Positions 34,787 through 44,071 of a DNA stretch of 64,000 nucleotides are shown in pieces (position 1 is the stretch's first letter; every line of letters starts with the position of its first letter). The notes under the pieces were generated by a model. The model was not told the DNA's origin. It saw only the letters and a list, made by a program, of their open reading frames with translations, and searched no databases. The DNA is from Qipengyuania algicida. Lineage in GTDB: Bacteria > Pseudomonadota > Alphaproteobacteria > Sphingomonadales > Sphingomonadaceae. Where the stretch lies: NCBI RefSeq assembly GCF_009828025.1, contig NZ_WTYA01000012.1:1-64000 (forward strand). Direction: 5' to 3'. The translations under genes and the position numbers were made by a program.

Positions 34787-35742
34787 TGGGCATGGGCCTA
34801 CTCACGGTGGTCACGCTGTTCGCGGTTCCGGCCTTTGCCATCGCCTACGCAAGGGGCTGCAAGGGGCATGGCCGGGGTTGGCGCGACTACGCCTTCGCGG
34901 CCGGCCTCATCATTGCGTTGGCATCTTCGACCTGGCCTCTCGAACACCTGGCACGGCACCACTTCGACCTCCATCAAGCGATGTTCCTCGGCCTGCGGAT
35001 CGCCGGCCCGATGCTGATCGCGCTCTCCCATCCTGCGGGCACACTGCTGCGCGGAACGCCCCGGGGCCTTCGCGGGGGTCTCATTGCCCCGGCGCTCCGG
35101 AACCGGACGGTACGCGAGGGCTGGCGCCTCGTTCGCATGCCTGCGACCGCGCTGGGTCTCTATCTCGGCACATTGTTCGCCTGGTCGGTCCCGGCGTGGC
35201 AGGACGCGGCGCTGCTCATGCCCGCCATCGCGCTGCTGCTCCATCTCAGCATGTTTCTCGCCGGCATGGTTTTCTGGACTAGGATTTTCGACCGCCGGCC
35301 CGCGCCGCACGGGCTGCGACACGGCGTGCGCCTCATGATGCTGTGGCTGGCCATTCTGGGCCAGATCCTGGTGGGTTCGGCGACCACCCTCAAGTCGGTC
35401 CCGTGGTATCCTGGCTATGCCGCGGTTCCGGTGCCGATCCTCGACCTGATGCGAGACGAGATGGTCGGTGGCTTCCTGCTGTGGATTCCCAGTAGCCTCG
35501 TGACCCTGCTGGGCCTGATCGCGGTGGTCGATATGTGGGGACGCCACGAAACCCGGATGGATGCGCGTCGCACCGCGTGGTCGCCCTCGAACTCCGCCAT
35601 CCTGCTTTACCCCACCAGCTCGGAGGGTCTGCGGACGATGGCTCAACCCAAAAACCGCGTTCTGGCACTCTCCATGGCGCTGTTCGCCCTGTTCATTCTT
35701 TCGGCAACGCTGCTCGTGGGACTGGGCTACCGCTATCTGTGA
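34786..35742 (+). CDS. ctaG: CtaG-like (caa3-type oxidase assembly/DUF1404) membrane protein
   Basis: A 318-aa polytopic protein with about seven TM helices, fitting the Caa3_CtaG family (PF09678 in general knowledge) that assists copper insertion into cytochrome oxidase. Conserved-looking features are LIIALASSTWPLEHLARHHFDLHQAMFLG and MPAIALLLHLSMFLAGMVFW, with several His. The extra C-terminal TM (about 292-315) is preceded by a soluble linker. ATG overlaps the stop of the zip gene (TGATG). Presence in a metal operon suggests a role in envelope metal handling instead of, or beyond, oxidase assembly; no oxidase gene is in the window. The symbol is by family, not proven orthology. Confidence 0.75.
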   Translation: MGMGLLTVVTLFAVPAFAIAYARGCKGHGRGWRDYAFAAGLIIALASSTWPLEHLARHHFDLHQAMFLGLRIAGPMLIALSHPAGTLLRGTPRGLRGGLIAPALRNRTVREGWRLVRMPATALGLYLGTLFAWSVPAWQDAALLMPAIALLLHLSMFLAGMVFWTRIFDRRPAPHGLRHGVRLMMLWLAILGQILVGSATTLKSVPWYPGYAAVPVPILDLMRDEMVGGFLLWIPSSLVTLLGLIAVVDMWGRHETRMDARRTAWSPSNSAILLYPTSSEGLRTMAQPKNRVLALSMALFALFILSATLLVGLGYRYL

Positions 35743-35808
35743 GTTCGGCGCTAGACCTCCGATTGGGAGGGAAGCAATGCCCGTCGAGAGCTTGGCTCGC
35801 CCAAGAGC

Positions 35809-35871
35809 ATGGCCGCCAGAAGAACCCGCCAGGCGAAGCGACTGGCGGCACGAAAGGAAAGCTTAGCGTGA
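35809..35871 (+). CDS. possible 20-codon basic mini-ORF coupled to the methyltransferase gene
   Basis: A 20-residue frame, rich in Arg, Lys and Ala, that ends in a GTGA overlap with the methyltransferase start. Upstream AAGAG could serve as a weak ribosome-binding site. It may be a leader peptide or chance. A second short frame from 35777, with a strong GGAGGGAA site, ends at 35866. Confidence 0.25.
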   Translation: MAARRTRQAKRLAARKESLA

Positions 35872-36512
35872 CAATCCTCGACAAGCCGGCAGCTCGAGAT
35901 CTCTACGACCGGATAGCGCAGCGCTATGACGGCTGGCTGAGCACCTTCCGCCTGCTCGGCCTGAACCGATGGCGGCGGCGCTTGATCGATGCACTGAAAA
36001 TTGCTCCCGGCGACGAGGTCGTCGACCTGTGCTGCGGTACGGGTGAGAACCTCGCCCTCCTGGCCGCTGCGGTGGGGCCAGGCGGGCGCGTCGTCGGTAT
36101 CGATTTGTCCGAAGGCATGCTCGATCGGGCGCGAACGAAGGTCGTCTCGGCACGCCTCGGCAACGTGGAGTTGATCCGCGGCGATGTTGAAAGCTTCGAA
36201 GTCCCTCGCACCGCTTCTGTCGTGCTTTCGACCTTTGGCCTGGAAATGGTCCCGCTTTACGACGATGTGATACGGCGATGCGCACGTGATCTTCCCTCGG
36301 CCAGCCGGTTCGGTCTGCTTGGCGTCAAGTTTCCCGAACGCTGGCCCGACCTGCTGGTTACCGCGCTCGAGCCATTGGTTCGGCGATTCGGCGCGACGCG
36401 CGAATATCGCGAATTCAGGCCCTGGGTATCGGCCGCGACACACATGAATCAGCTGTCGTATGCGGAACACCTCGCAGGCGCAGTGTATTCGAGCGTTGCG
36501 GCCACGAGATGA
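35868..36512 (+). CDS. class I SAM-dependent methyltransferase (UbiE-like)
   Basis: A 214-aa soluble enzyme with a Rossmann-type SAM site: motif I VVDLCCGTGENLALL (about residues 50-64), motif II acidic loop VVGIDLSEGMLDRAR (about 77-91), and a following NVELIRGDVESFEV. It resembles the UbiE/Methyltransf_11/25 groups; the substrate is unknown. Start is GTG 35868, with AAAGGAAA about 9 nt upstream. It is the last gene of the czc operon strand, 125 nt after ctaG, and convergent with the ParB-like gene. Its link to metal resistance is not evident (metalloid methylation would need other motifs such as the ArsM cysteines, which are not seen). Confidence 0.85.
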   Translation: MTILDKPAARDLYDRIAQRYDGWLSTFRLLGLNRWRRRLIDALKIAPGDEVVDLCCGTGENLALLAAAVGPGGRVVGIDLSEGMLDRARTKVVSARLGNVELIRGDVESFEVPRTASVVLSTFGLEMVPLYDDVIRRCARDLPSASRFGLLGVKFPERWPDLLVTALEPLVRRFGATREYREFRPWVSAATHMNQLSYAEHLAGAVYSSVAATR

Positions 36513-36553
36513 CGAGCTTCGTTGCGACGTCGAAGGTTTGAAGCACGAGGAAT

Positions 36554-36583
36554 GGCGGTCCGTCCCCGAAGGAACGGACCGCC
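36554..36583. terminator. hairpin between methyltransferase and ParB-like genes
   Basis: GGCGGTCCGT (36554-36563) and ACGGACCGCC (36574-36583) form a perfect 10-bp stem with a 10-nt loop. It lies between convergent genes; no strong U-tract on either side. Confidence 0.55.
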
Positions 36584-36614
36584 CGCCGAGCGACCATAGC
36601 CTGTCAGGAGGGGG

Positions 36615-38582
36615 TCAGGCGGCCTGCTCAGCGATCACCGCTTGGTGTCCGGCGTCCTGCTCGAGTTGGGCGCCCGGAGGTGTGTCGTCGAGGTCCGAAA
36701 ATCGCATCATCTGCGGCACCCATGCAAGCGCGCGCTCCTTGGTGCCGGCTTCGCCTATGAAATCGCCCGAGAAGATGCGTTCGGCGGCACTTGCCAGCTC
36801 GGCCTTCTTCGAGCCCGCGTATCGGCTGACCAGCTCCGGCCCTCCTACAGCGTCCAGCGCCTCGAGCGTGCGGGCCTTGGCCACGCGATCGAAGTAGTTG
36901 GCGGCGGTGGGACGCCACCAGTGCGCGGTCTCCACTTCGAGCAGACCACCCAGTACCTCGTGCAGGGGCACCGAGCGTTCGCCTTCGCATGCCAAACTCG
37001 CAATCAGGGTTCGCGAAACGACATGCCCGAGCCAGGCCGAGCGCGCTTCGTCGGAAAGCCCTCGAAACGTCTCGAACCGCTCGACTTGGCTTGTCCCCGA
37101 ACGCCAGCTTTCGTCCAGCGCTCCGGCGAACTCGGCTAGCGCAGCGCTCGCCGGCGCGTCCTTGGCCTCGAATCCGGCAATCGGACCCGAAGCGTCGGAT
37201 CCGACAAGCGTCGATGCCTTCTTCGCGCGCCAGTCGTGCCCGTCCGCATCGGCGAGCGTGAAGACCATGAAGTCCAGCGCAAGCGCGGGGTCGTTGGCGA
37301 GGTGAATGGCGAGGATGTCACGGCGCTGCATGGCAAGCTCGTCGAGCAGGCGCTGCGAGAGCGAACTGCCCTTGGGCTTCGTCCCACCGCTCTCCTCAAC
37401 GGCCTCGATCGCGCCATCGTCGTCGGTGATGACCTCCGTCTCGGTGTAATACTGCGGGACCAATGACGGCTCGCCGTTGCGCGAGAGCACGAGAAAGGCA
37501 CCGGCCTCGGCCTTCAGTTCCTCGGCAAGAACCGGGGGGCGGTCGTTAAGCGCGCGCATGGCGCGGTCGATCGCCACCAGTTCCTGTTCGGCCTTGGCGA
37601 CCTCGTCTTCGTCGCTGTCCTCGTCTTCGAGCACGGCGGCGACGCGGTCGTAATCGGCCTCGAGTTCGCCAAGTTCCTGCGCTTCCTGTTCGGTCAGCGG
37701 AGCAGGCTCGCACGGCAAGCGATTGAGGCCTTCGACGAGATCATGGCTGACATAATTGCCAAGCGTCGGCCGCACCCAGGCAAGGCCATATTCGAGCGCG
37801 GCCTTTTCTGCGGCTTCATCCATGACCTTGTGCGCGAGGTCTTCAAGCAGCGCGACATCGATCCAGCTTTCGCTGGCATCATCGTCGAACAGTTCGCGCT
37901 CGATCCGGCCACCCGCGGCGAGGTAGGCATCGCGTCCGACGAGAACGGCTCGAGGATCGGAACCGCGCACCGTGGCATCGAGCACCATGCGGCGGATCGT
38001 GTCGGGGGTGATCTGGTACCAGGCATCCTGCAGCTCGGCATGGACATGCGCCTGGCGCTCGATGTCGGAGATCGCGCCATAGGCCTTGGCCATGTCGAGC
38101 GTGATCGCGCCCTCGGCGAGCGCTTCGAAGACGCAGGGAGCAAGGCTTGCCAGGCGCAGGCGCCCTTCGACGAAACGGACGGTGAGACCGAAGCGACGCG
38201 CCACGTCCTCGACGCTCGCCCCCGCCTCGATGATAGCGGCGAAGGCCTGCGCCTCATCGGCCGGGTTCATCGCGAGACGCTGGAAGTTCTCGGCCAGGCT
38301 TGCTTCGCGCACTTCGCTTTCCTCGCCTTCGATGACCAGGCAGGTCACTTCGTGCGCTGCGGGCAGCGTGCCTTCTTCGGCCAGCGCCTGCAGAGCGGCG
38401 AGGCGGCGGCCGCCGGCTTCGACCTCGAACTTGCCGCGCTTGGCCTTACGCACGACGAGGTTCTGGAGCAGGCCGCGCGCGGCGATGTCTGCTCTTAGCT
38501 GGAGGTCGGCCAGGTCATCGGTCGACTTGCGAACATTGCGCGGGCTCGTGACGAGCTTCTTCAAGGGAATCGACTGGATCAT
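36615..38582 (-). CDS. large ParB-like (ParB/Srx N-terminal) protein, island backbone
   Basis: A 655-aa protein. Residues about 1-110 form a ParB N-terminal domain (IPLKKLVTSPRNVRKSTDDLADLQL, GGRRLAALQAL, ASLAENFQRLAMNPADEAQAF, the last being the ParB arginine-box-like segment), followed by a helix-turn-helix (VEDVARRFGLTVRFVEGRLRLASL). The long C-terminal half (about 260-655) has an acidic stretch (EDEDSDEDEVAKAEQEL) and no known domain. True ParB proteins of about 300 aa use CTP and work with ParA; no parA is visible here. Plasmids of sphingomonads carry such long versions, so I assign it to maintenance, replication or gene regulation of the element. A CAGGAGA leader fixes the start at 38582. 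Confidence 0.88.
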   Translation of the reverse strand: MIQSIPLKKLVTSPRNVRKSTDDLADLQLRADIAARGLLQNLVVRKAKRGKFEVEAGGRRLAALQALAEEGTLPAAHEVTCLVIEGEESEVREASLAENFQRLAMNPADEAQAFAAIIEAGASVEDVARRFGLTVRFVEGRLRLASLAPCVFEALAEGAITLDMAKAYGAISDIERQAHVHAELQDAWYQITPDTIRRMVLDATVRGSDPRAVLVGRDAYLAAGGRIERELFDDDASESWIDVALLEDLAHKVMDEAAEKAALEYGLAWVRPTLGNYVSHDLVEGLNRLPCEPAPLTEQEAQELGELEADYDRVAAVLEDEDSDEDEVAKAEQELVAIDRAMRALNDRPPVLAEELKAEAGAFLVLSRNGEPSLVPQYYTETEVITDDDGAIEAVEESGGTKPKGSSLSQRLLDELAMQRRDILAIHLANDPALALDFMVFTLADADGHDWRAKKASTLVGSDASGPIAGFEAKDAPASAALAEFAGALDESWRSGTSQVERFETFRGLSDEARSAWLGHVVSRTLIASLACEGERSVPLHEVLGGLLEVETAHWWRPTAANYFDRVAKARTLEALDAVGGPELVSRYAGSKKAELASAAERIFSGDFIGEAGTKERALAWVPQMMRFSDLDDTPPGAQLEQDAGHQAVIAEQAA

Positions 38583-38685
38583 GGGTGTTCTCCTGATGGA
38601 ATGAAGGCGCAAGTGAGGATCACGAGGCCCACAAGCCCAAAGGGCTCCCTCCACTCTCATTGTGGAATTGGGTCCGTCCGATGGA

Positions 38686-41600
38686 TCAGGCGGCAAGCGC
38701 GGGGAGGACCGACGACGCTCTCGACACTGGTACGAAGAGCCGCGTGCGGTAACGGATGATCTCGGTGAAACAGCCCTTGGCCTTGTACCACTCGAGCCGC
38801 TCGGGCGCGTAGCCGGTGAGCTCGAGCCGCTGCTCACCGCCGACGAGCGACCGCTTGACCATCAGCGCGTCATGGCTGGCGAGCGGCTGGGGCGTGCCGC
38901 TTGTCAGAACCAGCTTCCCGACTTCGTCGGGAGCGGGACCGGTCACCCCCGCCAGTCCGAACGTCTCGGCGATCTTGGCAAGGTCGATATCGAGAACTTC
39001 GCGGCCAATGATCGACTGGCCATCCTCGGCAACGAGCCGGGTGACCCGGACGTGATCGCCCGGTAAGCGCTTCCAGACCGGCAGTAGAAGCCCCGTGGCG
39101 AGATGCACGCGTTCGGTGATCGGAGAAGCCGCAGCTTGCTCCTCCTCGATCCGCCAGCGCCTGGTGAACTCGGCGACGCCGGTTTCCTCCCACAGGCTTT
39201 CGCCGAGCGCATCGAGTGTCCAGTTGGCCGATTTGAGCGGACGAAGCAGGCGGCGCCGTTCGATCACCGCGCCATCATCGCCAATGAGACGCCTTGCGGG
39301 GACCGACAGGGCGATCCTTCCCGAGCGCGTATTGCGCAGGGGAATGGCGTGCGGGCTTCCGATCTCGTGCATGCGCACGAGCCGCTCCAGCCGCAAGGGC
39401 CGAAGGTGCCGTTTTACCCCGAGCGAGACGAGGCGAGTTTGTGCACCGGTGACAGGGTCGGTGCGCAGCAACTCGTCCGCAAGAATCTCGAAGCTGTCGA
39501 CACGAACGGTTTCCAGACCGAGATCGAGCGTTCCCGCTTCGCGCGCAGCCTCGATGCGCGCTTCGACCAGTCCCAGATATTCCTCGAAGATGCCGTTCTG
39601 GAGGGCGATGGGCAGCGCCAGGATGCGGTTGAGCCACCGTTGGATGGTCGGCAGATTGTCGGTCAGCCCGCCGTCGGGGTTTTCGAGCCGGAGGCCGGTC
39701 CGCTCGACGAAGTCTTCGAAACGCGTCGCCTCGAGCTTGCCGTCGTAAAGCAACCGGAACCAGCGGGTGAGCGCATCGCGCGCATAATCGCTTTCGAGAT
39801 TGTCCGCCGGGTCGAACAGGTTCTGGCCGCCGGTCTGACGCTGGCCGCGGGTGAGCGCGCCCAATGCGTCGAGCCTGCGCGCTATGGTAGAGATGAAGCG
39901 GCGTTCGCCCTTCACATCGGTGGTCACGGGACGGAATAACGGTGCCGAGGCCTGATTGGTGCGGTTGGTGCGCCCGAGACCCTGGATCGCGTTGTCGGCG
40001 CGCCACCCCGGTTCAAGCAGGAAATGAACCCGACGCTGCTGATTTTTCGCGTCGAGATCGGCATGGTAGGAACGCCCTGTTCCTCCCGCGTCCGAAAAGA
40101 CCAGGATGCGCTTGGTTCCTTCCATGAAGCTTTGCGCCTCGGCGACATTGGCGCTGGGGCTTCGTCGTTCGAGGCGCTGTTGGCCGTCGCGCCCCACGAC
40201 AAGTCGCCGCGTCCGGCCCGTGACTTCGGCCACGGCTTCGGTCCCGAAATGCTCGATGATTGCATCGAGCGCGGTTGCGATCGGCGGCAGGGCGCAGAGC
40301 TGTTCGATCAGCGCGTCGCGCGCAGCGATGGCACGCGGGCAGAAGACGGGATTGCCATCGTCGTCGCTCATCGCTTCGGAGCGAAGACTTCCGTCTTCGT
40401 CGGTGAAGACCTGCATCAGGCGCACAGGAAAGCTCTTGGCGAGATAGTCGATCACATATTCGCGCGGGGACAGGTCGATATCGAGCGCTTCGCGTTCCTC
40501 GTCGGAAAGGTCGGCAAGGCGCCGGTCGAGCATGGCTTCGGCGGTCGAGACCAGTTGCACGACCACCGAATGCGCCTCGCCGAGTGCTTCCTCCATGGCG
40601 GGGATCAGGCTCGGCAGTTTCATCGAAAGCAGGAGCTGCGCGAAGAAGCGTTGCTTGGTACCTTCGAAGATCGAGAGCGCTGCGGCCTTGGCATTGCGGT
40701 TGAGCGTATCGCCGCTGTCCTCGTCGACCACGCGCGTCGCCTCCAGCGCTTCGTCGAGATTGCGGTGGATGATCGCCCAGGCGTCGGCATAGGCGTCATA
40801 GATGCGGATCTGCGCCTCGGTCAGCCGGTGTTCGAGTATATCGTACTCGACCCCGGCAAACGACAATGCGCGGGCGAGGTAGAGGCCCTGTGCCTTGAGG
40901 TCACGGGCGACGAGTTCCATCGCCGCCACACCACCGGCCCGAATATCGGTCATGAACGCCTCGTGGGTCGGGAAAGCGGTTTCCGGTCCCCACAGGCCCA
41001 GGCGTGCAGTGTAGCCGAGGTTGGCGATATCCGACGCACCGGTTGCCGAGGCATAAAGAACGCGGGCACGCGGCAAGATATTCTGGAGCCTGAGGCCGGC
41101 CATGCCCTGCTCGGAGCCCTTGACCTTGCCGCGTGTGCCCGATGAGCCGAGCGCATTGGCCATGGCATGTGCCTCGTCGAAAGCTATCACGCCGTCGAAC
41201 GTATCTCTTGCCCAGGCGCGGATTTGGTCGAGCCGCGTGTCTTCGGCGCGACCGGAGCGCAGGGTGGGATAGGTGACGAACAGGATGCCTTCGGGCAGCG
41301 TCACGGGGTGTCCGAGCTTCCAGCGCGAGAGCGGCTGGATATCGAGCGCCATGCCGCCAAGCGCTTCCCAGTCGCGGCGCGCATCCTCCAGCAGCGCCTC
41401 GTTCTTGGTGATCCAGATATGGCGTCGCTCGCCGGACAGCCAGCGGTCCATGATCAGGGCGGCGATCTGCCGTCCCTTGCCGGCTCCGGTCCCGTCGCCG
41501 AGGAAAAAGCCCTGACGGTAGGAATGACCGTCGTTGGACAGCTCCAGCCTTGTCCCTTCCTGGTTAGGCCGGAAATGCCCGGGAAGGTCGCGCGCGAATG

Positions 41601-42933
41601 CCTGGGCCGCATAGACGAGCGTCTCGCACTGTGCGTCGGACAGCAAACCGTCTGACTGCCAGCCTGCTGGTAGCATCGGGCGCACTTCGGGCCGAGGGGC
41701 CGCGACCGAGCCCATGGCAACCGATTCCACGAGCGGCGTGGGATGCGCCGGTGCATCGGCGAATGCGATGCGGCTGGGCCGATAGGACAGGTAGATTCCT
41801 GTCTGCTCGGGTGCCGGCGCAGGTTCCGGAAGCACGGAATAGCCCAGTTCTATCGCCGCAGTGCCGTAGGTTGCTTTCGATGCAAACGGCGCCGACGGTC
41901 GGATCGGCGCGCCCCGCGTCGTAGCCTTGGCCCCGAGACGCACGGGCTTGCGTGCCGGAAGACGATGAAGGCTCCCGGATGCGCACGCGCGAGCTGGAAG
42001 CTTTGCGAGTAAGGCATGGAGTTCGACCAGGCGGCGCGTATCGCCTTCAATCGGCGGTACCGACCCGCTCGGAAGCTTGTCGAACACGACCATACGGACG
42101 GCGATCCCCGTGCCCGCCCGCGCAAACATTTTCTGCAACCGGAAATCGAGAAGTAACGAGGCGTCGCCTCGGTCCTTGGCGAAGGGCGTAGCGTCGAAAC
42201 GTTCGGGCATGATCGCGACGATCCTGCCGCCAGCGGCGGAAGCCCGGATTGCACTGCGCAAGTGACGCCGCGCGGTATCACCATCCTGGCCGCGCTCGTG
42301 GCTACGCGCGAACGGCGGGTTCATCATGATGACCGATGGATCCGGCCCGCGATGCAGGTCGGCGATCAGTTCGCCATCATGTGCACTGACCGGAGTTCCG
42401 GGAAAGATGCGCCCGAGGCCAGCGCGCCTGTCGGCAGCGATCTCGTTGAGAGCGAGTGACTTCGCACAGGTGTCCGCCCAGATCGCTAGGGCACCGTTGC
42501 CGGCGGACGGTTCGAGCACGGTGTCCCGGCTGGAGAGGTCCGCCGCCTTCGCCATCAGCCAGGCCAGCATCGGCGGGGTCGAGAATTGCTGCAGCTCGAC
42601 CTGGGCCTCGCTGCGAACGTGGCGGGGCGGTAACGCTGCCTCGAGCCAGTCGAAGCGCGCTTCTGCTTCATGCACGCCACTCGCAATGTCTATGCGTGAC
42701 GATTCACGAAGCCAGAGCAGAGCGCCGATTTCGACCGCATTATTGTAGTCGTCGATGGTCCAGGCACTTCCCCAATCCTGGACGCCGGTTTCTTCGGCGA
42801 ACAGGCCCGAAATATCGGCGCGGTCAAGGTGACGTCCTGATGCGAGCTCCTCGGCAATCCTGGCACCGATGGCGTATGCCAGAGGCACTGAAAGGGACTG
42901 CTCTCTTGCGGGAAACAGGTCTGACTGGTACAT
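38686..42933 (-). CDS. strawberry-notch-type helicase fused to N6-adenine methyltransferase (DarB-like)
   Basis: A 1415-aa protein. The N-terminal about 1-370 is an adenine methyltransferase: motif I VLEPSAGNGALAIWA (about residues 142-156) and catalytic NPPF (MMNPPFARSHERG, about 205-217). A linker follows, then an SF2 helicase of the strawberry-notch class: Walker A GDGTGAGKGRQIAALI, Walker B FDEAHAM, and C-terminal helicase with LGRTNRTNQASAPLF. The combination is known from phage P1 DarB, which protects DNA against type I restriction, and from related proteins on plasmids and ICEs. Predicted role: antirestriction or DNA processing on entry. The start 42933 has AGGAGGA in front. It sits between the ParB-like and TOPRIM genes, all on the minus strand. 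Confidence 0.92.
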   Translation of the reverse strand: MYQSDLFPAREQSLSVPLAYAIGARIAEELASGRHLDRADISGLFAEETGVQDWGSAWTIDDYNNAVEIGALLWLRESSRIDIASGVHEAEARFDWLEAALPPRHVRSEAQVELQQFSTPPMLAWLMAKAADLSSRDTVLEPSAGNGALAIWADTCAKSLALNEIAADRRAGLGRIFPGTPVSAHDGELIADLHRGPDPSVIMMNPPFARSHERGQDGDTARRHLRSAIRASAAGGRIVAIMPERFDATPFAKDRGDASLLLDFRLQKMFARAGTGIAVRMVVFDKLPSGSVPPIEGDTRRLVELHALLAKLPARACASGSLHRLPARKPVRLGAKATTRGAPIRPSAPFASKATYGTAAIELGYSVLPEPAPAPEQTGIYLSYRPSRIAFADAPAHPTPLVESVAMGSVAAPRPEVRPMLPAGWQSDGLLSDAQCETLVYAAQAFARDLPGHFRPNQEGTRLELSNDGHSYRQGFFLGDGTGAGKGRQIAALIMDRWLSGERRHIWITKNEALLEDARRDWEALGGMALDIQPLSRWKLGHPVTLPEGILFVTYPTLRSGRAEDTRLDQIRAWARDTFDGVIAFDEAHAMANALGSSGTRGKVKGSEQGMAGLRLQNILPRARVLYASATGASDIANLGYTARLGLWGPETAFPTHEAFMTDIRAGGVAAMELVARDLKAQGLYLARALSFAGVEYDILEHRLTEAQIRIYDAYADAWAIIHRNLDEALEATRVVDEDSGDTLNRNAKAAALSIFEGTKQRFFAQLLLSMKLPSLIPAMEEALGEAHSVVVQLVSTAEAMLDRRLADLSDEEREALDIDLSPREYVIDYLAKSFPVRLMQVFTDEDGSLRSEAMSDDDGNPVFCPRAIAARDALIEQLCALPPIATALDAIIEHFGTEAVAEVTGRTRRLVVGRDGQQRLERRSPSANVAEAQSFMEGTKRILVFSDAGGTGRSYHADLDAKNQQRRVHFLLEPGWRADNAIQGLGRTNRTNQASAPLFRPVTTDVKGERRFISTIARRLDALGALTRGQRQTGGQNLFDPADNLESDYARDALTRWFRLLYDGKLEATRFEDFVERTGLRLENPDGGLTDNLPTIQRWLNRILALPIALQNGIFEEYLGLVEARIEAAREAGTLDLGLETVRVDSFEILADELLRTDPVTGAQTRLVSLGVKRHLRPLRLERLVRMHEIGSPHAIPLRNTRSGRIALSVPARRLIGDDGAVIERRRLLRPLKSANWTLDALGESLWEETGVAEFTRRWRIEEEQAAASPITERVHLATGLLLPVWKRLPGDHVRVTRLVAEDGQSIIGREVLDIDLAKIAETFGLAGVTGPAPDEVGKLVLTSGTPQPLASHDALMVKRSLVGGEQRLELTGYAPERLEWYKAKGCFTEIIRYRTRLFVPVSRASSVLPALAA

Positions 42934-43010
42934 GGCTGTTCGTCCTCCTGATTGAGGCATCGGGACGCGCGCCCTCTGCCGGATCAGGAATTCGAGAAGC
43001 CCTCTCTCCT

Positions 43011-43925
43011 CTAGGGCGCCGCCTTGCGGCGCAGCCACGCACGGAGCTCATCGTTCCAGTCGGTGCCGCATGTAGACGGTCTGCGGACGTGGATCGTCCT
43101 TCCTTCTCGCGCGTAAGCCGCCCGACCCCGTGCAGCAGCAAGCTCGCCACCGGCGTCATGATCGACGAAGAGATGGAGTTCGGTCACGCTGTCGGGCACG
43201 CAGACGAGACCGAAGCGCTCATTGCCCAATGCCGCCCAAGCAGGAATGCCGGTGAGGGCATAGGCTGACATCGCGCTCTCGATCCCCTCGGCCAATCCGA
43301 GCTTGCCGGCAACCGGAGCGAAAAGGCGGACAGCAGCTCCGCCCAGCGAGCCGAGCGCGCGTTTCGGCTTTGCGAAGCCGGCCTTGGTACCGACATCCTG
43401 AGCCAGGAAGGTGCGGTGGATTGCGATTGGTCCCTCGTCGAGACCGACAGCCGCGATCATAGCCGGCAGAAAGCGGGTTCGTCCTTTCGGGCCAAGTGGC
43501 GTTCGTGGATGAAAACGAAGAGCCGACGATGCGGCGACGATACCGCGGCCCTCAAGGTAGGCCTTTGCCGGACTCGCGGGCAGCGGTTGCGCTCCGCGCC
43601 AGATCCTCAGGGCTGCGGCCGAGGCTTTGAGAGTCTTGGCCGGCTCGGAATGGTCCCCAGTCGCGGAACCTGAAAATAGCGAGGTCGCATCGAAGCCTTC
43701 GCGTGCCAGTGCAGACAGCACACTGCGCTGATCGCATCCTGCGAAGCAATGGAAGAGAATGGCCTGTCGTCCAAGCGACACACCGAGCGACGGTGTACGG
43801 TCGTCATGCGCAGGGCAGCAAGCCATCCCCTTCGTGCCCGCCCATTTGCCGCCGCGCGATTCGCAGATCCGACGTGCTGTATCGTCGAGAGAAGAATTGT
43901 GATGTGCAGGGATGCAGACGGACAT
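43011..43925 (-). CDS. CHC2 zinc-finger / TOPRIM primase-like protein
   Basis: A 304-aa protein related to DnaG-type primases of mobile elements. The N-terminal zinc finger is ACCPAHDDRTPSLGV...FHCFAGCD (about residues 35-65), a DUF7146-type middle (YLEGRGI, RFHPRTPLGPKGRTRFLPAMIAAV) follows, and the TOPRIM domain (about 205-295) has the Glu motif LAEGIESAMSA and the DxD-like LFVDHDAGG. No helicase part. It may prime the transferred strand or fix replication of the element. A clear AAGGAG 7 nt upstream sets the start at 43925; in-frame sequence upstream is unsupported. Confidence 0.9.
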   Translation of the reverse strand: MSVCIPAHHNSSLDDTARRICESRGGKWAGTKGMACCPAHDDRTPSLGVSLGRQAILFHCFAGCDQRSVLSALAREGFDATSLFSGSATGDHSEPAKTLKASAAALRIWRGAQPLPASPAKAYLEGRGIVAASSALRFHPRTPLGPKGRTRFLPAMIAAVGLDEGPIAIHRTFLAQDVGTKAGFAKPKRALGSLGGAAVRLFAPVAGKLGLAEGIESAMSAYALTGIPAWAALGNERFGLVCVPDSVTELHLFVDHDAGGELAAARGRAAYAREGRTIHVRRPSTCGTDWNDELRAWLRRKAAP

Positions 43926-44002
43926 TCTCGGCTCCTTCGCAACGCAGTGGCCGTCCTCCGCCGCAGCCTCTCCTCCCGCCTGTGATCCCCGCCCGTCCAT
44001 TT

Positions 44003-44028
44003 TCCGAAATTGTGATACATTTTTCGGA
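44003..44028. promoter_or_regulatory. 7-bp dyad in the toprim/hipB divergent region
   Basis: TCCGAAA (44003-44009) and TTTCGGA (44022-44028), separated by 12 nt, form a perfect inverted repeat about 80 nt upstream of the TOPRIM gene. Could be a repressor site for the backbone operon. Spacing of 19 nt between arm centres is near two helical turns. Confidence 0.45.
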
Positions 44029-44071
44029 CATCTTGATGATCGACTCTACTGTGGCCGTCTATACGTTTCGC

